In this document: positions 9,862 to 18,577 of the stretch, piece after piece
Layout: each line of letters opens with the position of its first letter
Position numbering within the stretch: the stretch's first letter is position 1
Assembly (NCBI RefSeq): GCF_001547895.1
Contig: NZ_AP014627.1
Coordinates: 1,801,501-1,865,500 of the forward strand
DNA from: Pseudomonas sp. Os17
Lineage (GTDB): Bacteria > Pseudomonadota > Gammaproteobacteria > Pseudomonadales > Pseudomonadaceae
Direction of reading: 5' to 3'
Length of the DNA: 64,000 bases
Made by a program: the position numbers and the translations under genes
Notes under the pieces: model-generated
The model's input: only the letters and a program-made list of their open reading frames with translations
Told to the model about the DNA's origin: nothing
Database searches by the model: none

Positions 9862-10418
9862 GCGAGTTCCAGGTGCTGGCGCTGCCCTTGGCCGGGTTGT
9901 TTGAGGTGCGCCACAAACGTTTCGAGGATCAGCGCGGACATTTTTCCCGATTGTTCTGCGAGGGCAGCCTGAGTGCCTTTGGCCAGCCTTTCCATATCCG
10001 TCAGATCAACCATTCCTGCACCCGCGAGCGCGGCAGCGTGCGCGGTCTGCACTACCAGACCGCGGCCCGACCCGAAGCCAAGCTCATCACTTGCCTGCGC
10101 GGTGAGGTCTGGGACGTGGCAGTGGACCTGCGCCCCGAGTCGCCGACCTTTCTGCATTGGCATGCCGAGCACCTGCGCGGCGGCGACGGCCGCAGCCTGT
10201 TGTTGCCGGCAGGCTTCGCCCATGGTTTCCAGACCCTGAGCGAGGATGCCGAACTGCTCTATCTGCACAGCGCCGACTACGCCCCGGAGCACGAGGCCGG
10301 GTTGTCGGTGCTGGACCCGCGCCTGGCGATCAACTGGCCGCTGCCTGTCAATAATCTGTCGACCCGGGATGCCAGCCACCCCTTGCTCGATGCCGCTTTC
10401 GCTGGAGTGAGTCTATGA
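9858..10418 (+). CDS. dTDP-4-dehydrorhamnose 3,5-epimerase (RmlC/RfbC)-family protein
   Basis: A 186-residue cupin-fold sugar epimerase. FEDQRGHFSRLF near residue 17, then CTRERGSVRGLHYQ with the catalytic-region His, and LLPAGFAHGFQTLSE near residue 115 are hallmarks of the RmlC family. The frame is open upstream, but GTG 9858 overlaps the rfbG stop (GTGA) and begins at the family's natural start, so I chose it. In this operon the substrate is probably a CDP-4-keto-6-deoxyhexose and not the dTDP sugar; that is inferred from the neighbouring rfbF and rfbG. It overlaps the next gene by 4 bp. Confidence 0.85.
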   Translation: MSEFQVLALPLAGLFEVRHKRFEDQRGHFSRLFCEGSLSAFGQPFHIRQINHSCTRERGSVRGLHYQTAARPEAKLITCLRGEVWDVAVDLRPESPTFLHWHAEHLRGGDGRSLLLPAGFAHGFQTLSEDAELLYLHSADYAPEHEAGLSVLDPRLAINWPLPVNNLSTRDASHPLLDAAFAGVSL

Positions 10419-11641
10419 ATTGCCGCGGTTGTGGCGCATGCCTGAGCCTGCCTCTGATCGACCTGGGCACCTCGCCGCCGTCCAACGCCTATCTGCGTGC
10501 CGGGCAGTTGGATCAGGCCGAGCAATGGGTGCCGCTCAAGGTCCAGGTGTGCCAGCAATGCTGGCTGGTGCAGACCGAGGACTACACCCGCGCCGACCAC
10601 CTGTTCGACGCCGACTACGCCTATTTCAGCTCGTTTTCCAGCACCTGGCTGCAGCATGCCCGGGACTACGTGGCGCAGATGGTCGAGCGTTTCGGCCTGG
10701 ATGCCCAGAGCCGGGTAGTGGAGGTGGCGGCGAATGATGGCTACTTGTTGCAGTACGTGGCCCAGCGTGACATCCCTTGCCTTGGGGTCGAGCCGACTCG
10801 CAGTACCGCCCAGGCGGCGCGGGACAAGGGGCTGCTGATCCGTGAGTCGTTCTTCGGCCGCGATACCGCCGCGCAGTTGCTGGCGGAGGGTTGGGCCGCC
10901 GACCTGATGGCGGCCAACAATGTGCTGGCCCATGTGCCGGACATCAACGACTTCCTCTGTGGTTTTGCCGCCTTGCTCAAGCCCACGGGCGTGGCGACTT
11001 TCGAGTTCCCCCAACTGCTGACCCTGATGGCCGGGCAGCAGTTCGATACCCTGTACCACGAGCACTATTCCTACCTGTCGCTGACCGCGGTCCAGGGTCT
11101 GTGCCAGCGCAACGGCCTGGAAATCTTCGATGTCGAAACCCTGTCGACCCATGGCGGTTCGCTGCGGGTGTTCGTGCAGCGTGTCGATGGCCAGCGCCGT
11201 CCCGTACTGGACAGCGTGGCGCGTCAGTTGCGGCTGGAACAGCAGGCCGGGGTGAACACACCCGGGTACTACCAGACCCTGGCGCCGGCCGCCGAGCGGA
11301 TCAAGCACGAGCTGCTGCGCTTCCTGCTCCAGGCCAAGGCCGAAGGCAAGCGCGTGGTGGGTTATGGCGCGGCGGCCAAGGGCAATACCTTGCTCAATTA
11401 CGCCGGGGTCAAGCCCGACCTGTTGGCCTGGGTTGCCGATGCCAGCCCGCACAAGCAGGGCAAGTACCTGCCGGGCAGCCGGATCCCGGTGGTCGCGCCC
11501 GAGCGCATCGATCAGGAGCGTCCGGACTATGTGCTGGTACTGCCGTGGAACCTGCTGGACGAAGTCAGCGAGCAATTGGCCCAGGTACGGCAATGGGGCG
11601 GGCGCTTCGTGATCGCGGTGCCCGAGTTGAAGCTGCTGTGA
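10415..11641 (+). CDS. SAM-dependent sugar C-methyltransferase (zinc-binding N-terminal domain)
   Basis: A 408-residue three-part protein. An N-terminal zinc-binding module has CRGCGAC at residues 3-9 and CQQCW near residue 47. A class I methyltransferase core follows, with VVEVAANDGYLLQYV near residue 100. A C-terminal domain carries VVGYGAAAKGNTLLNYAGV near residue 313. This layout is that of NDP-hexose C-methyltransferases (TylCIII/TcaB9-like), which methylate C-3 of a 4-keto sugar. Its place after rfbF, rfbG and an epimerase suggests it acts on a CDP-4-keto-6-deoxyhexose. The exact carbon methylated cannot be read from the sequence. It overlaps both neighbours by about 4 bp. Confidence 0.82.
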   Translation: MNCRGCGACLSLPLIDLGTSPPSNAYLRAGQLDQAEQWVPLKVQVCQQCWLVQTEDYTRADHLFDADYAYFSSFSSTWLQHARDYVAQMVERFGLDAQSRVVEVAANDGYLLQYVAQRDIPCLGVEPTRSTAQAARDKGLLIRESFFGRDTAAQLLAEGWAADLMAANNVLAHVPDINDFLCGFAALLKPTGVATFEFPQLLTLMAGQQFDTLYHEHYSYLSLTAVQGLCQRNGLEIFDVETLSTHGGSLRVFVQRVDGQRRPVLDSVARQLRLEQQAGVNTPGYYQTLAPAAERIKHELLRFLLQAKAEGKRVVGYGAAAKGNTLLNYAGVKPDLLAWVADASPHKQGKYLPGSRIPVVAPERIDQERPDYVLVLPWNLLDEVSEQLAQVRQWGGRFVIAVPELKLL

Positions 11642-11646
11642 AGGGC

Positions 11647-12504
11647 ATGACGGTGCTGGTCACCGGCGCCACCGGCTTTGTCGGTCGGCATCTGGTCGCG
11701 GCCTTGCTGGCCCGGGGATGCCGCGTGCGTGCGCTGGCGCGGGATGCGGACAAGGCGCGGCAGTTGCCCTGGTTCGACGCGGTGGAGTTTCGCGCCCTGG
11801 ACGTGCACGCCCCGCAGCTCGATGTCGCGGCCTTGGTGGAAGGCGTCGATGCCTTGGCCCATCTGGCCTGGCCGGGGCTGCCCAACTATCAGGCACTGTT
11901 TCATCTGGAACACAACCTGATGGCCGACTACCGCTTTATCAAGGCCGTGGTCGAGGCCGGGGTGAGCCAGGTGCTGGTCACCGGCACCTGCTTCGAGTAC
12001 GGCATGCAGAGCGGGCCGCTGGGTGAAGAGATCGAGGCGCGCCCGAGCAATCCCTACGGTTTGGCCAAGCACAGCCTGCACCTGTTTCTGCAAGCCCTGC
12101 AGCAGCAGCTGCCCTTCAGTTTGCAGTGGGCACGGCTGTTCTACCTGCATGGCCCGGGGCAGAACCCCAAGAGCCTGCTGGCGGCGCTGGACCGAGCGAT
12201 CGATGCCGGTGACGAGGTTTTCAATATGTCCGGCGGCGAACAACTGCGGGACTACCTGGCCATCGAGGCCGCCGCCGGCCACCTGGCGGCGCTGCTCGAC
12301 CAGCGCGGATTTTCCGGAGTGGTCAATTGCTCCAGTGGTCGGCCGGTATCCGTGCGCTCCCTGGTGGAGCAGCGTATCGCTCAGCGCGGTGCGGCGATCC
12401 GCCTGAACCTGGGGCATTACCCGTACCCGGACTACGAACCCATGGCGTTCTGGGGCTTGAACCAGCGCCTGCTGCACATAACAGGAGCCGAACATGGCGC
12501 ATGA
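11647..12504 (+). CDS. NAD-dependent sugar epimerase/reductase (SDR family)
   Basis: A 285-residue extended short-chain dehydrogenase. The Rossmann motif VLVTGATGFVGRHLVAALL is at the N-terminus. LVTGTCFEYG, then NPYGLAKHSLHLFLQ with the YxxxK pair near residues 137-141, marks the active site. It is most likely the 4-ketoreductase or epimerase that finishes the deoxysugar made by the upstream enzymes. ATG 11647 has GAAGG very close upstream; GTG 11638, overlapping the previous stop, is an alternative adding three residues. The 3' end overlaps the next gene by 11 bp. Confidence 0.8.
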   Translation: MTVLVTGATGFVGRHLVAALLARGCRVRALARDADKARQLPWFDAVEFRALDVHAPQLDVAALVEGVDALAHLAWPGLPNYQALFHLEHNLMADYRFIKAVVEAGVSQVLVTGTCFEYGMQSGPLGEEIEARPSNPYGLAKHSLHLFLQALQQQLPFSLQWARLFYLHGPGQNPKSLLAALDRAIDAGDEVFNMSGGEQLRDYLAIEAAAGHLAALLDQRGFSGVVNCSSGRPVSVRSLVEQRIAQRGAAIRLNLGHYPYPDYEPMAFWGLNQRLLHITGAEHGA

Positions 12505-13564
12505 GTTGTATCGGGTCGCCGATTTGCCGGTGCTGCAGAACCGCACCTTCGCCGATGCCCAGAGTGCCCGTGCCTCGGCGTCTGCGGATATCGTGCTGGT
12601 GCAGGACCTGCAGAGCGGGCTGATCTTCAATCAGGCCTTCGATGCCGACAAGCTCAGCTACGACAGCGACTATCAGAACGAGCAGGCTCACTCGGCGCAG
12701 TTCCAGCAGCACCTGATGGACGTGGAGGGCATCATCGCCCGCCACTTCAAGGGGCGTGAGCTGATCGAGGTCGGTTGCGGCAAGGGCTATTTCCTCGAGC
12801 TGCTGCGCAGCGAGGGCTATGCCATCACCGGCATCGACCCGGCCTATGAGGGGACCAATCCCGAGGTGATCAAGGCGCCGTTCACCCGTGGCCTGGGGCT
12901 GGCGGCCGAGGCCATCGTGCTGCGTCATGTGCTGGAGCATATTGCCGACCCGCTGGCCTTTCTGGCAGAGATTGCCGATGCCAACCAGGGTGGGCAGATC
13001 TACATCGAAGTGCCGTGTTTCGACTGGATCCTTGAGCATCGCGCCTGGTTCGATGTGTTCTATGAGCACGTCAATTACTTCCGTCTCCAAGACCTGCAGC
13101 GCATGTTCGGCACAGTGCATGAAGCCGGGCATCTGTTTGGCGGCCAGTACCTGTACGTGGTGGCGGACCTGGGCAGCTTGCAGTCGGCGTTGCCGGCGCC
13201 GCTGCAGCCGTTGCGGATGCCGGCGGATTTCACCGCCAGCATCGAGTGTGCCAAGCGCATCATCCAGTCGGCGCCGCACACCGCCGCCGGGATCTGGGGC
13301 GCCTCTTCCAAGGGCGTGATCTATTCGCTGTTCCTGCAGCGTGCCGGTGTCGCAGTGGATCAGGTCGTCGATATCAACCCGGCCAAACAGGGCCGCTACC
13401 TGCCGCTCAGCGGCATGCGCGTGTCCTCGCCCCAGGAAGCCATGGAGGCTCTGCCGGCGGGCGCCAACCTGTTCGTGATGAATTCCAACTACCTCGAAGA
13501 AATCAAGCGCATGACCGACGGCCGTTACGTCTATCACGCCGTCGATAGCGCTTCGTTCAGCTAA
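12494..13564 (+). CDS. SAM-dependent methyltransferase with C-methyltransferase C-terminal domain
   Basis: A 356-residue protein. The methyltransferase core has LIEVGCGKGYFLELL near residue 89 and a motif VLRHVLEHIADP near residue 140. The C-terminal part, IWGASSKGVIYSLFLQ near residue 270 and then INPAKQGRYLPLSG, matches the C-terminal domain of the 408-residue protein at 10415. The N-terminal zinc module is degenerate or absent. It therefore looks like a second, divergent sugar C-methyltransferase in the same operon. Substrate unknown. GGAG lies 7 bp before the ATG. Confidence 0.78.
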   Translation: MAHELYRVADLPVLQNRTFADAQSARASASADIVLVQDLQSGLIFNQAFDADKLSYDSDYQNEQAHSAQFQQHLMDVEGIIARHFKGRELIEVGCGKGYFLELLRSEGYAITGIDPAYEGTNPEVIKAPFTRGLGLAAEAIVLRHVLEHIADPLAFLAEIADANQGGQIYIEVPCFDWILEHRAWFDVFYEHVNYFRLQDLQRMFGTVHEAGHLFGGQYLYVVADLGSLQSALPAPLQPLRMPADFTASIECAKRIIQSAPHTAAGIWGASSKGVIYSLFLQRAGVAVDQVVDINPAKQGRYLPLSGMRVSSPQEAMEALPAGANLFVMNSNYLEEIKRMTDGRYVYHAVDSASFS

Positions 13565-13584
13565 TTTGCCATTGAGAACCGAAT

Positions 13585-14322
13585 ATGACCGAGCACAACG
13601 TCATTCAAGCCTTTGAACAAGAATGCCAGGCGCAGATCAGCGCCCAGGGCCAGGATGAAAAGCTCAAGGGCCTGGCCCGCGATTTTTTCAATGAGTCCGC
13701 GGCGCACAAGTACAGCTATCACTTTTCCTGGATGGGCCGGCCGATCATCCAGCTGCCCCAGGACATGATGGCGATGCAGGAGATCATCTGGCGGGTCAAG
13801 CCGGACTTGGTGATCGAATGCGGCATCGCCCATGGCGGTTCGATCATCTACTACGCCTCGCTGCTGGAGCTGCAGGGCCATGGCGAAGTGCTGGGCATCG
13901 ACCTGGATATCCGCCCGCACAACCGCGAAGCCATCGAGCAGCATCCGATGAGCAAGCGCATCCGCATGATCGAAGGTTCGAGCATCGATCCGGCCATTGC
14001 CGAGCAGGTGCGGGCCGCGGCGGCGGGCAAGAAGGTGATCCTGGTCCTGGACTCCAACCACACCCACGAGCACGTGCTCGAAGAGCTGCGCCTGTATGCG
14101 CCGCTGGTGTCGGTCGACAGCTACTGCGTGGTCATGGACACCGTGGTCGAGGACATGCCGCCGGAGTTCTTCCCGGACCGTCCGTGGGGCCCGGGCGACA
14201 ACCCGAAAACCGCGGTCTGGGCCTATCTGGAGGAGAACCGCGATTTCGAGATCGACTACCAGATGCAGAACAAGTTGCTGATCACCGTGGCACCGGACGG
14301 TTACCTGCGTCGGGTTCGTTAA
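13585..14322 (+). CDS. Cephalosporin hydroxylase (CmcI)-family methyltransferase
   Basis: A 245-residue protein of the CmcI/rhamnosyl O-methyltransferase family. VKPDLVIECGIAHGGSIIYYASL near residue 71 is the SAM-binding region, and VILVLDSNHTHEHVLEELRLY near residue 152 with EFFPDRPWGPGDNPKTAV near residue 193 are family-typical. Members in bacterial cell-surface sugar loci O-methylate deoxyhexoses. Here it probably caps or decorates the flagellin glycan; this is inferred from the context. It lies 20 bp after the previous gene. Confidence 0.78.
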   Translation: MTEHNVIQAFEQECQAQISAQGQDEKLKGLARDFFNESAAHKYSYHFSWMGRPIIQLPQDMMAMQEIIWRVKPDLVIECGIAHGGSIIYYASLLELQGHGEVLGIDLDIRPHNREAIEQHPMSKRIRMIEGSSIDPAIAEQVRAAAAGKKVILVLDSNHTHEHVLEELRLYAPLVSVDSYCVVMDTVVEDMPPEFFPDRPWGPGDNPKTAVWAYLEENRDFEIDYQMQNKLLITVAPDGYLRRVR

Positions 14323-14394
14323 CTATCAATGGTTGCAGGTTTAAGGCGTTTGGCCGGTTGTGGGGAAGTACCTATGTGGGTTGGAGACAAAGCA

Positions 14395-17310
14395 ATGAAT
14401 GACAAAGCACCCCTGAGTGAGCGTTTCACCCTTGTGCTGCTGTCCCACAACCGCAAAGCGTTCATGCGGCGCACCTTGCAGTATTACAGCACCTATCCGT
14501 GCTCGATCCTGGTACTGGATTCGTCGCTGGAGGCGGACGAGTCGCTGTCGCAACTCTACCCTCGGGTCGACTACCGGCATCTGCCGCAGTTCGGCTACAA
14601 GGGCTTGCAGGACAAGCTGACCTACGGCATGAGCCTGGTGACTACGCCCTACATGGCGTTCGCTGCTGATGACGATTTTCTCCTCCATGATGCGCTGACC
14701 AGCTCCCTGGAGTTTCTTGAGGCCCATCCCGACTACGGACTGTGCCACGGCTACGGGATGATGTACCTGGCCCGGGCTTCGGAAACCAATTACTACCGCC
14801 GTGATCGCCGGGTCATGGAGGACTATGGCGCCGATGATGCCCAGGACCGGGTGATGAATTTCATGGGGCATTTCCTGCCGCCGTTCTATGCGGTGACCCG
14901 CACCGACCTGCTGCGCCAGTGGTATGAGCTGTTGCCACCGGGGGTGAGTTTCGAATGGCAGGAAATCGGTCACTCCTTCTTCCTGCTGGCTTGTGCCAAG
15001 GCGCGGATCCTGCCGATTCCGTTTGCCGTGCGCGAGGCCAACTACGGGGCCTCGGAGCACAACACCAATGTGCTGACGGTGCTGACCTACAAGGACGCGC
15101 AATCGGTGGCCCAGCGTGAGGCGTTCGCCGAATTCCTCGCCTCGCTGCCCACCGGTTTCAGTGACCGGGACCCCGAGCAGGTGAAGCAGATCGCCCTGGA
15201 CAGTTTCACCGCCATGGCCGACTGCCTGCTCAGCGGACGCTCCCTCAAGGGGACGGCGATCTTTCGTTCGGCCTGGGTCGAGGTTGGAGCCGAGCCGGTA
15301 CGCTCCTTCGGTCCCGAGCAGTTCGTCGAGATGCCGTTCTACAACCAGCCGATGTTCGATCTGCTGACTGAGTTGGAATTCCTCATGCACGCCATGCCCA
15401 CCGGGCGCCTGCAGCTCAAGGAGCTGGAGGGCGTGTTGCTGCGTCAGGAAGAGTTGATGCGGGTCCATCCCAATGACACGCCGCAAAGCCTGCGCGCCCG
15501 GTTGTGGGAAGCGCTGACCCTGAACCTGTTCAACCGCGAGGTGGTCAAGCGCCTGGCGGAGTCGATGCAGGACAGCGAAGAGCCCGAGGAGGCGCGCAAG
15601 CTGCAGGCCTGGGCCGAGCGCCTGGCGTCGGTGCCAGGGGTAGACAGTCGTGCCCTGTTCGACGCGACCGAGTCGGGACGCTTGCTCAAATGGCTCGAGG
15701 CCCGTACTCCGGAGCCGGCACAACTGAGTGCCATCGCTGCGCACCTGGCGCGTCATGCCGGAGGCCCGCAGGTGCAGATCCTGTTGCTGGACCTGGACGC
15801 TGATCTGGTCAAGTTGCAGGCTACGCTCGACAGTCTGCTGGCCGGCCATTACAAGGCGTTCAAACTGGTGGTGTTCACCACGGGCGAGCTGCCGGCCACC
15901 ACCACGGCCCAGGACACCTTGCACTTCATCAAAGTCACGGAAAACAACTACGTCGAGCGCATCAATCAGGCCATGGCCCAGTCTCGCGCCGACTGGGTGT
16001 TGTTGGCCGAGGCCGGTGATCAGTTCACCGCCAGCGGCCTGCTGCGGGCGAGCCTGGAGTTGCTCGGCGCCGAAGGTATTCGGGCTGTGGCCATGGACGA
16101 GATCCAGCGCCGTGCCGATGCCACCTTGACTTCAGTGTTCCGCCCCGGGGTCAACCTCGATCAATTGCAAGGCACGCCGGCGCTGATGGCCCGGCATTGG
16201 CTGCTGGACCGCGAGACGGTGCTGCGGGCCGGTGGTTTCTCCCGAGAACTCAAACAGGCGCTGGAGCTGGACCTGCTGCTGCGCCTGATCCAGGACGGCG
16301 GTCTGGCCGGCCTGGCCCACCTGGCCGAGCCATTGTTGATTTGTCAGGCCCCTGGGGACAAGGCAGAGACCGAAGAGCGGCAGGTGCTGACCCGGCACCT
16401 GGCCGCACGAGGTTATCGCGCTCAGGTTGGCTCAGCGCAGCCGGGCACTTACCAGATCGAGTATCAGCACGCCGAGCGACCGCTGGTATCGATCATTCTG
16501 CCCAGCCAGGACAATTTCGCCGAGTTGCAACGCTGCCTGGTCAGCGTCCTGCAGCGCACCCGCTACCAGCGCTATGAAGTGCTGATCGCCGAAAACCACA
16601 GTCAGAGTGCCGAGCTCGACAGTTGGCTGACCAGCCTTGAAGGCCGCGGCGAGCGTATTCGTGTGTTGCGCAGCGACCGGCGCCTGAGCGCTTCGGCCTT
16701 GTTCAACATGGCTTGCCGGGAAGCACGGGGCGAGTACCTGGTGCTGCTCTCGGCCGAGGGTGAAGTGGTCAACGCCAACTGGATCGAGAGTCTGCTCAAC
16801 CAGGCCCAGCGTCCGGAAGTCGGGATTGTCGGCGCCAAGCTGGTGAACGAGAGGGGCATGACCACTCAGGCCGGCCTGATCCTGGGCTTCGACGGCCACC
16901 TGGGCGCCGCCTTCGCCGGCGAGGCCAAGGACGCGGCGGGCTACATGAACAGCCTGTGGGTGGAGAAGAACTACTCGGCGGTGTCCGGTGCCTGCCTGAT
17001 GATCGCCAAGGCGCTGTTCGAGGCGGTGGGCGGACTGGACGAAGAGCATTTCGACCAAGCCTTCGCCGATGTCGACCTGTGCCTGAAAGTCGCCGATGCC
17101 GGTTACCTCACGGTGCTGACGCCCCAGGCCCAGGTGCAGCATCCGGGGACTTTGCCGCAACACCCGCAGGCGGCCGCGGCGCTGCAAGACAAATGGGCGG
17201 CGCGCTTTGCCCAGGATAGTGCCTATAACCAGAACCTGGCGTTGAGCGGCAAGGGCTTTGTCCTGGTTGCAGCGGCACCTGTAGATTGGCTGCAGATATT
17301 TTCCCATTGA
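14395..17310 (+). CDS. Second large multidomain glycosyltransferase (Fgt2-like)
   Basis: A 971-residue cytoplasmic protein. Residues of about 8-320 are a TIGR00180-type glycosyltransferase: FTLVLLSHNRKAFMRRTL, then MAFAADDDFLLHDALT with a DDD motif near residue 90. The middle (about 440-690) resembles a degenerate GT2 fold. Residues of about 695-925 form a GT2 domain (PLVSIILPSQDN) that is clearly paralogous to the third domain of the 1190-residue enzyme: both contain LLNQAQRPEVG and a similar GEA..A.GYM stretch. I chose ATG 14395 because GGAG sits 8 bp upstream; ATG 14374 and 14329 are in frame but lack as good a site. Likely second transferase for the flagellin glycan. Confidence 0.8.
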   Translation: MNDKAPLSERFTLVLLSHNRKAFMRRTLQYYSTYPCSILVLDSSLEADESLSQLYPRVDYRHLPQFGYKGLQDKLTYGMSLVTTPYMAFAADDDFLLHDALTSSLEFLEAHPDYGLCHGYGMMYLARASETNYYRRDRRVMEDYGADDAQDRVMNFMGHFLPPFYAVTRTDLLRQWYELLPPGVSFEWQEIGHSFFLLACAKARILPIPFAVREANYGASEHNTNVLTVLTYKDAQSVAQREAFAEFLASLPTGFSDRDPEQVKQIALDSFTAMADCLLSGRSLKGTAIFRSAWVEVGAEPVRSFGPEQFVEMPFYNQPMFDLLTELEFLMHAMPTGRLQLKELEGVLLRQEELMRVHPNDTPQSLRARLWEALTLNLFNREVVKRLAESMQDSEEPEEARKLQAWAERLASVPGVDSRALFDATESGRLLKWLEARTPEPAQLSAIAAHLARHAGGPQVQILLLDLDADLVKLQATLDSLLAGHYKAFKLVVFTTGELPATTTAQDTLHFIKVTENNYVERINQAMAQSRADWVLLAEAGDQFTASGLLRASLELLGAEGIRAVAMDEIQRRADATLTSVFRPGVNLDQLQGTPALMARHWLLDRETVLRAGGFSRELKQALELDLLLRLIQDGGLAGLAHLAEPLLICQAPGDKAETEERQVLTRHLAARGYRAQVGSAQPGTYQIEYQHAERPLVSIILPSQDNFAELQRCLVSVLQRTRYQRYEVLIAENHSQSAELDSWLTSLEGRGERIRVLRSDRRLSASALFNMACREARGEYLVLLSAEGEVVNANWIESLLNQAQRPEVGIVGAKLVNERGMTTQAGLILGFDGHLGAAFAGEAKDAAGYMNSLWVEKNYSAVSGACLMIAKALFEAVGGLDEEHFDQAFADVDLCLKVADAGYLTVLTPQAQVQHPGTLPQHPQAAAALQDKWAARFAQDSAYNQNLALSGKGFVLVAAAPVDWLQIFSH

Positions 17311-17333
17311 TCGCTGTTTCTAAGGATTCAAGC

Positions 17334-17408
17334 ATGCTCAGTCGCCCATTGGTTGCGCGCTTGGCGTATCAGCGCCTAACGCCTGCTTGCAGAAGGAGTG
17401 GATCATGA
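17334..17408 (+). CDS. Possible 24-residue small ORF upstream of pseC
   Basis: ATG 17334 follows AAGGA with 7-bp spacing and runs 24 codons to TGA 17406-17408, which overlaps the ATG of pseC at 17405. The predicted peptide is basic, begins MLSRPLVARLAYQ and has no recognised domain. It may be a translated coupling peptide or just a chance ORF. The arrangement is repeated in the next gap (18578-18688), which makes it more notable. Confidence 0.25.
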   Translation: MLSRPLVARLAYQRLTPACRRSGS

Positions 17409-18574
17409 TGCCCTACCGGATTCCCTATGGTTGCCAGAGCATCAATCAGGCTGACATCGATGCAGTGGTGCAGGTGCTCCAGTCTCCCTGGCTGACCCAG
17501 GGGCCGACTGTCGAGCGTTTTGAGCGGGCTCTGGCCGATTACTGCCAGGCAGGGCACGCCGTTGCGGTGTGCAATGCCACGGCCGCGCTGCATATCGCCT
17601 GCCTGGCGGCGGGGCTGGGACAGGGCGATGTTCTCTGGACCAGCCCCAATACCTTTGTCGCCTCGGCTAATTGCGCGCGTTACTGTGGCGCGCAAGTGGA
17701 CTTTGTCGACATCGATCCGCATACCTGGAACATGGATGCGGATCTGTTGGCGCAAAAGCTCGAGAACGCCGAACGTAATGGCACTTTGCCGAAGGTGGTG
17801 GTGGCTGTCGCGTTTGCCGGGCAGAGTGCCAATTTGCGGGTTATCGCCCAGCTTGCCGATCGTTATGGCTTTGTCTTGATCGAAGATGCGGCGCACGCCG
17901 TGGGGGCTTCGTATCTGGGGCGTCCCGTGGGCTCCGGAGCCCATGCGACGATGACTATCTTCAGTTTTCACCCGGTGAAGATCATCACCAGCGCCGAAGG
18001 CGGGATGGTGCTGACCAACAGGCCGGAGTTGGCTGAGCGCCTGCGACGCTTGCGCAGTCATGGCATCAGCAGTGATCCGGCGCTGATGCAGGTCCCGGAA
18101 AAGGGCCTGTGGTATTACCAGCAGCTTGAGCTGGGATTCAACTACCGGATGACCGATCTGCACGCGGCGCTCGGACTCTCGCAGATGGCCAGGCTCGACG
18201 AGTTCGTGGCCCGGCGTCGTGAGCTGGCGGCACGCTATCAAGTGCTGTTGGCCGACTTGCCACTGACCTTGCCGGTGGCGCAGGAAGGTGCCGACTCTGC
18301 CTGGCATCTGTATGTGGTGCGCCTGGATCTGAGTCGTATCCAGCTGACACAGAAGCAGGTATTCGAGCAGTTGCGTGCAGCGGGCCTGGGGGTGAATCTG
18401 CACTACATCCCGGTGCACCTGCAGCCGTATTACCAGGAGCAAGGTTTTGCCGAGGGAGATTTCCCTGAGGCAGAACGCTATTTCCTCGAAGCCCTTAGTC
18501 TGCCCCTGTTCCCCGAATTGACCGATGAGCTGCAGGATGAAGTGGTGGCGCACCTGCAACGGATTCTGGAGTGA
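17405..18574 (+). CDS. pseC: UDP-4-amino-4,6-dideoxy-N-acetyl-beta-L-altrosamine transaminase
   Basis: A 389-residue DegT/DnrJ/EryC1 family PLP enzyme. It performs the second step of pseudaminic acid synthesis, aminating the C-4 keto group made by PseB. VCNATAALHIACLAAGLG near residue 55 binds the cofactor phosphate, LIEDAAHAVGASYLG near residue 158 holds the Asp that contacts the pyridine, and FSFHPVKIITSAEGG near residue 185 contains the Schiff-base Lys. GFNYRMTDLHAALG near residue 240 is family-typical. AAGGAG lies 6 bp before ATG 17405; ATG 17408 is also possible. pseF, pseG/H and pseI follow, but no pseB is found in the window. Confidence 0.92.
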   Translation: MMPYRIPYGCQSINQADIDAVVQVLQSPWLTQGPTVERFERALADYCQAGHAVAVCNATAALHIACLAAGLGQGDVLWTSPNTFVASANCARYCGAQVDFVDIDPHTWNMDADLLAQKLENAERNGTLPKVVVAVAFAGQSANLRVIAQLADRYGFVLIEDAAHAVGASYLGRPVGSGAHATMTIFSFHPVKIITSAEGGMVLTNRPELAERLRRLRSHGISSDPALMQVPEKGLWYYQQLELGFNYRMTDLHAALGLSQMARLDEFVARRRELAARYQVLLADLPLTLPVAQEGADSAWHLYVVRLDLSRIQLTQKQVFEQLRAAGLGVNLHYIPVHLQPYYQEQGFAEGDFPEAERYFLEALSLPLFPELTDELQDEVVAHLQRILE

Positions 18575-18577
18575 ACG

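Noticed and set aside
17380..17404. GCGCCTAACGCC sequence before pseC, similar to an integron recombination core
   Set aside because: No paired inner sites, no integrase and no cassette structure; it is probably just part of a short GGCG/CGCC repeat.
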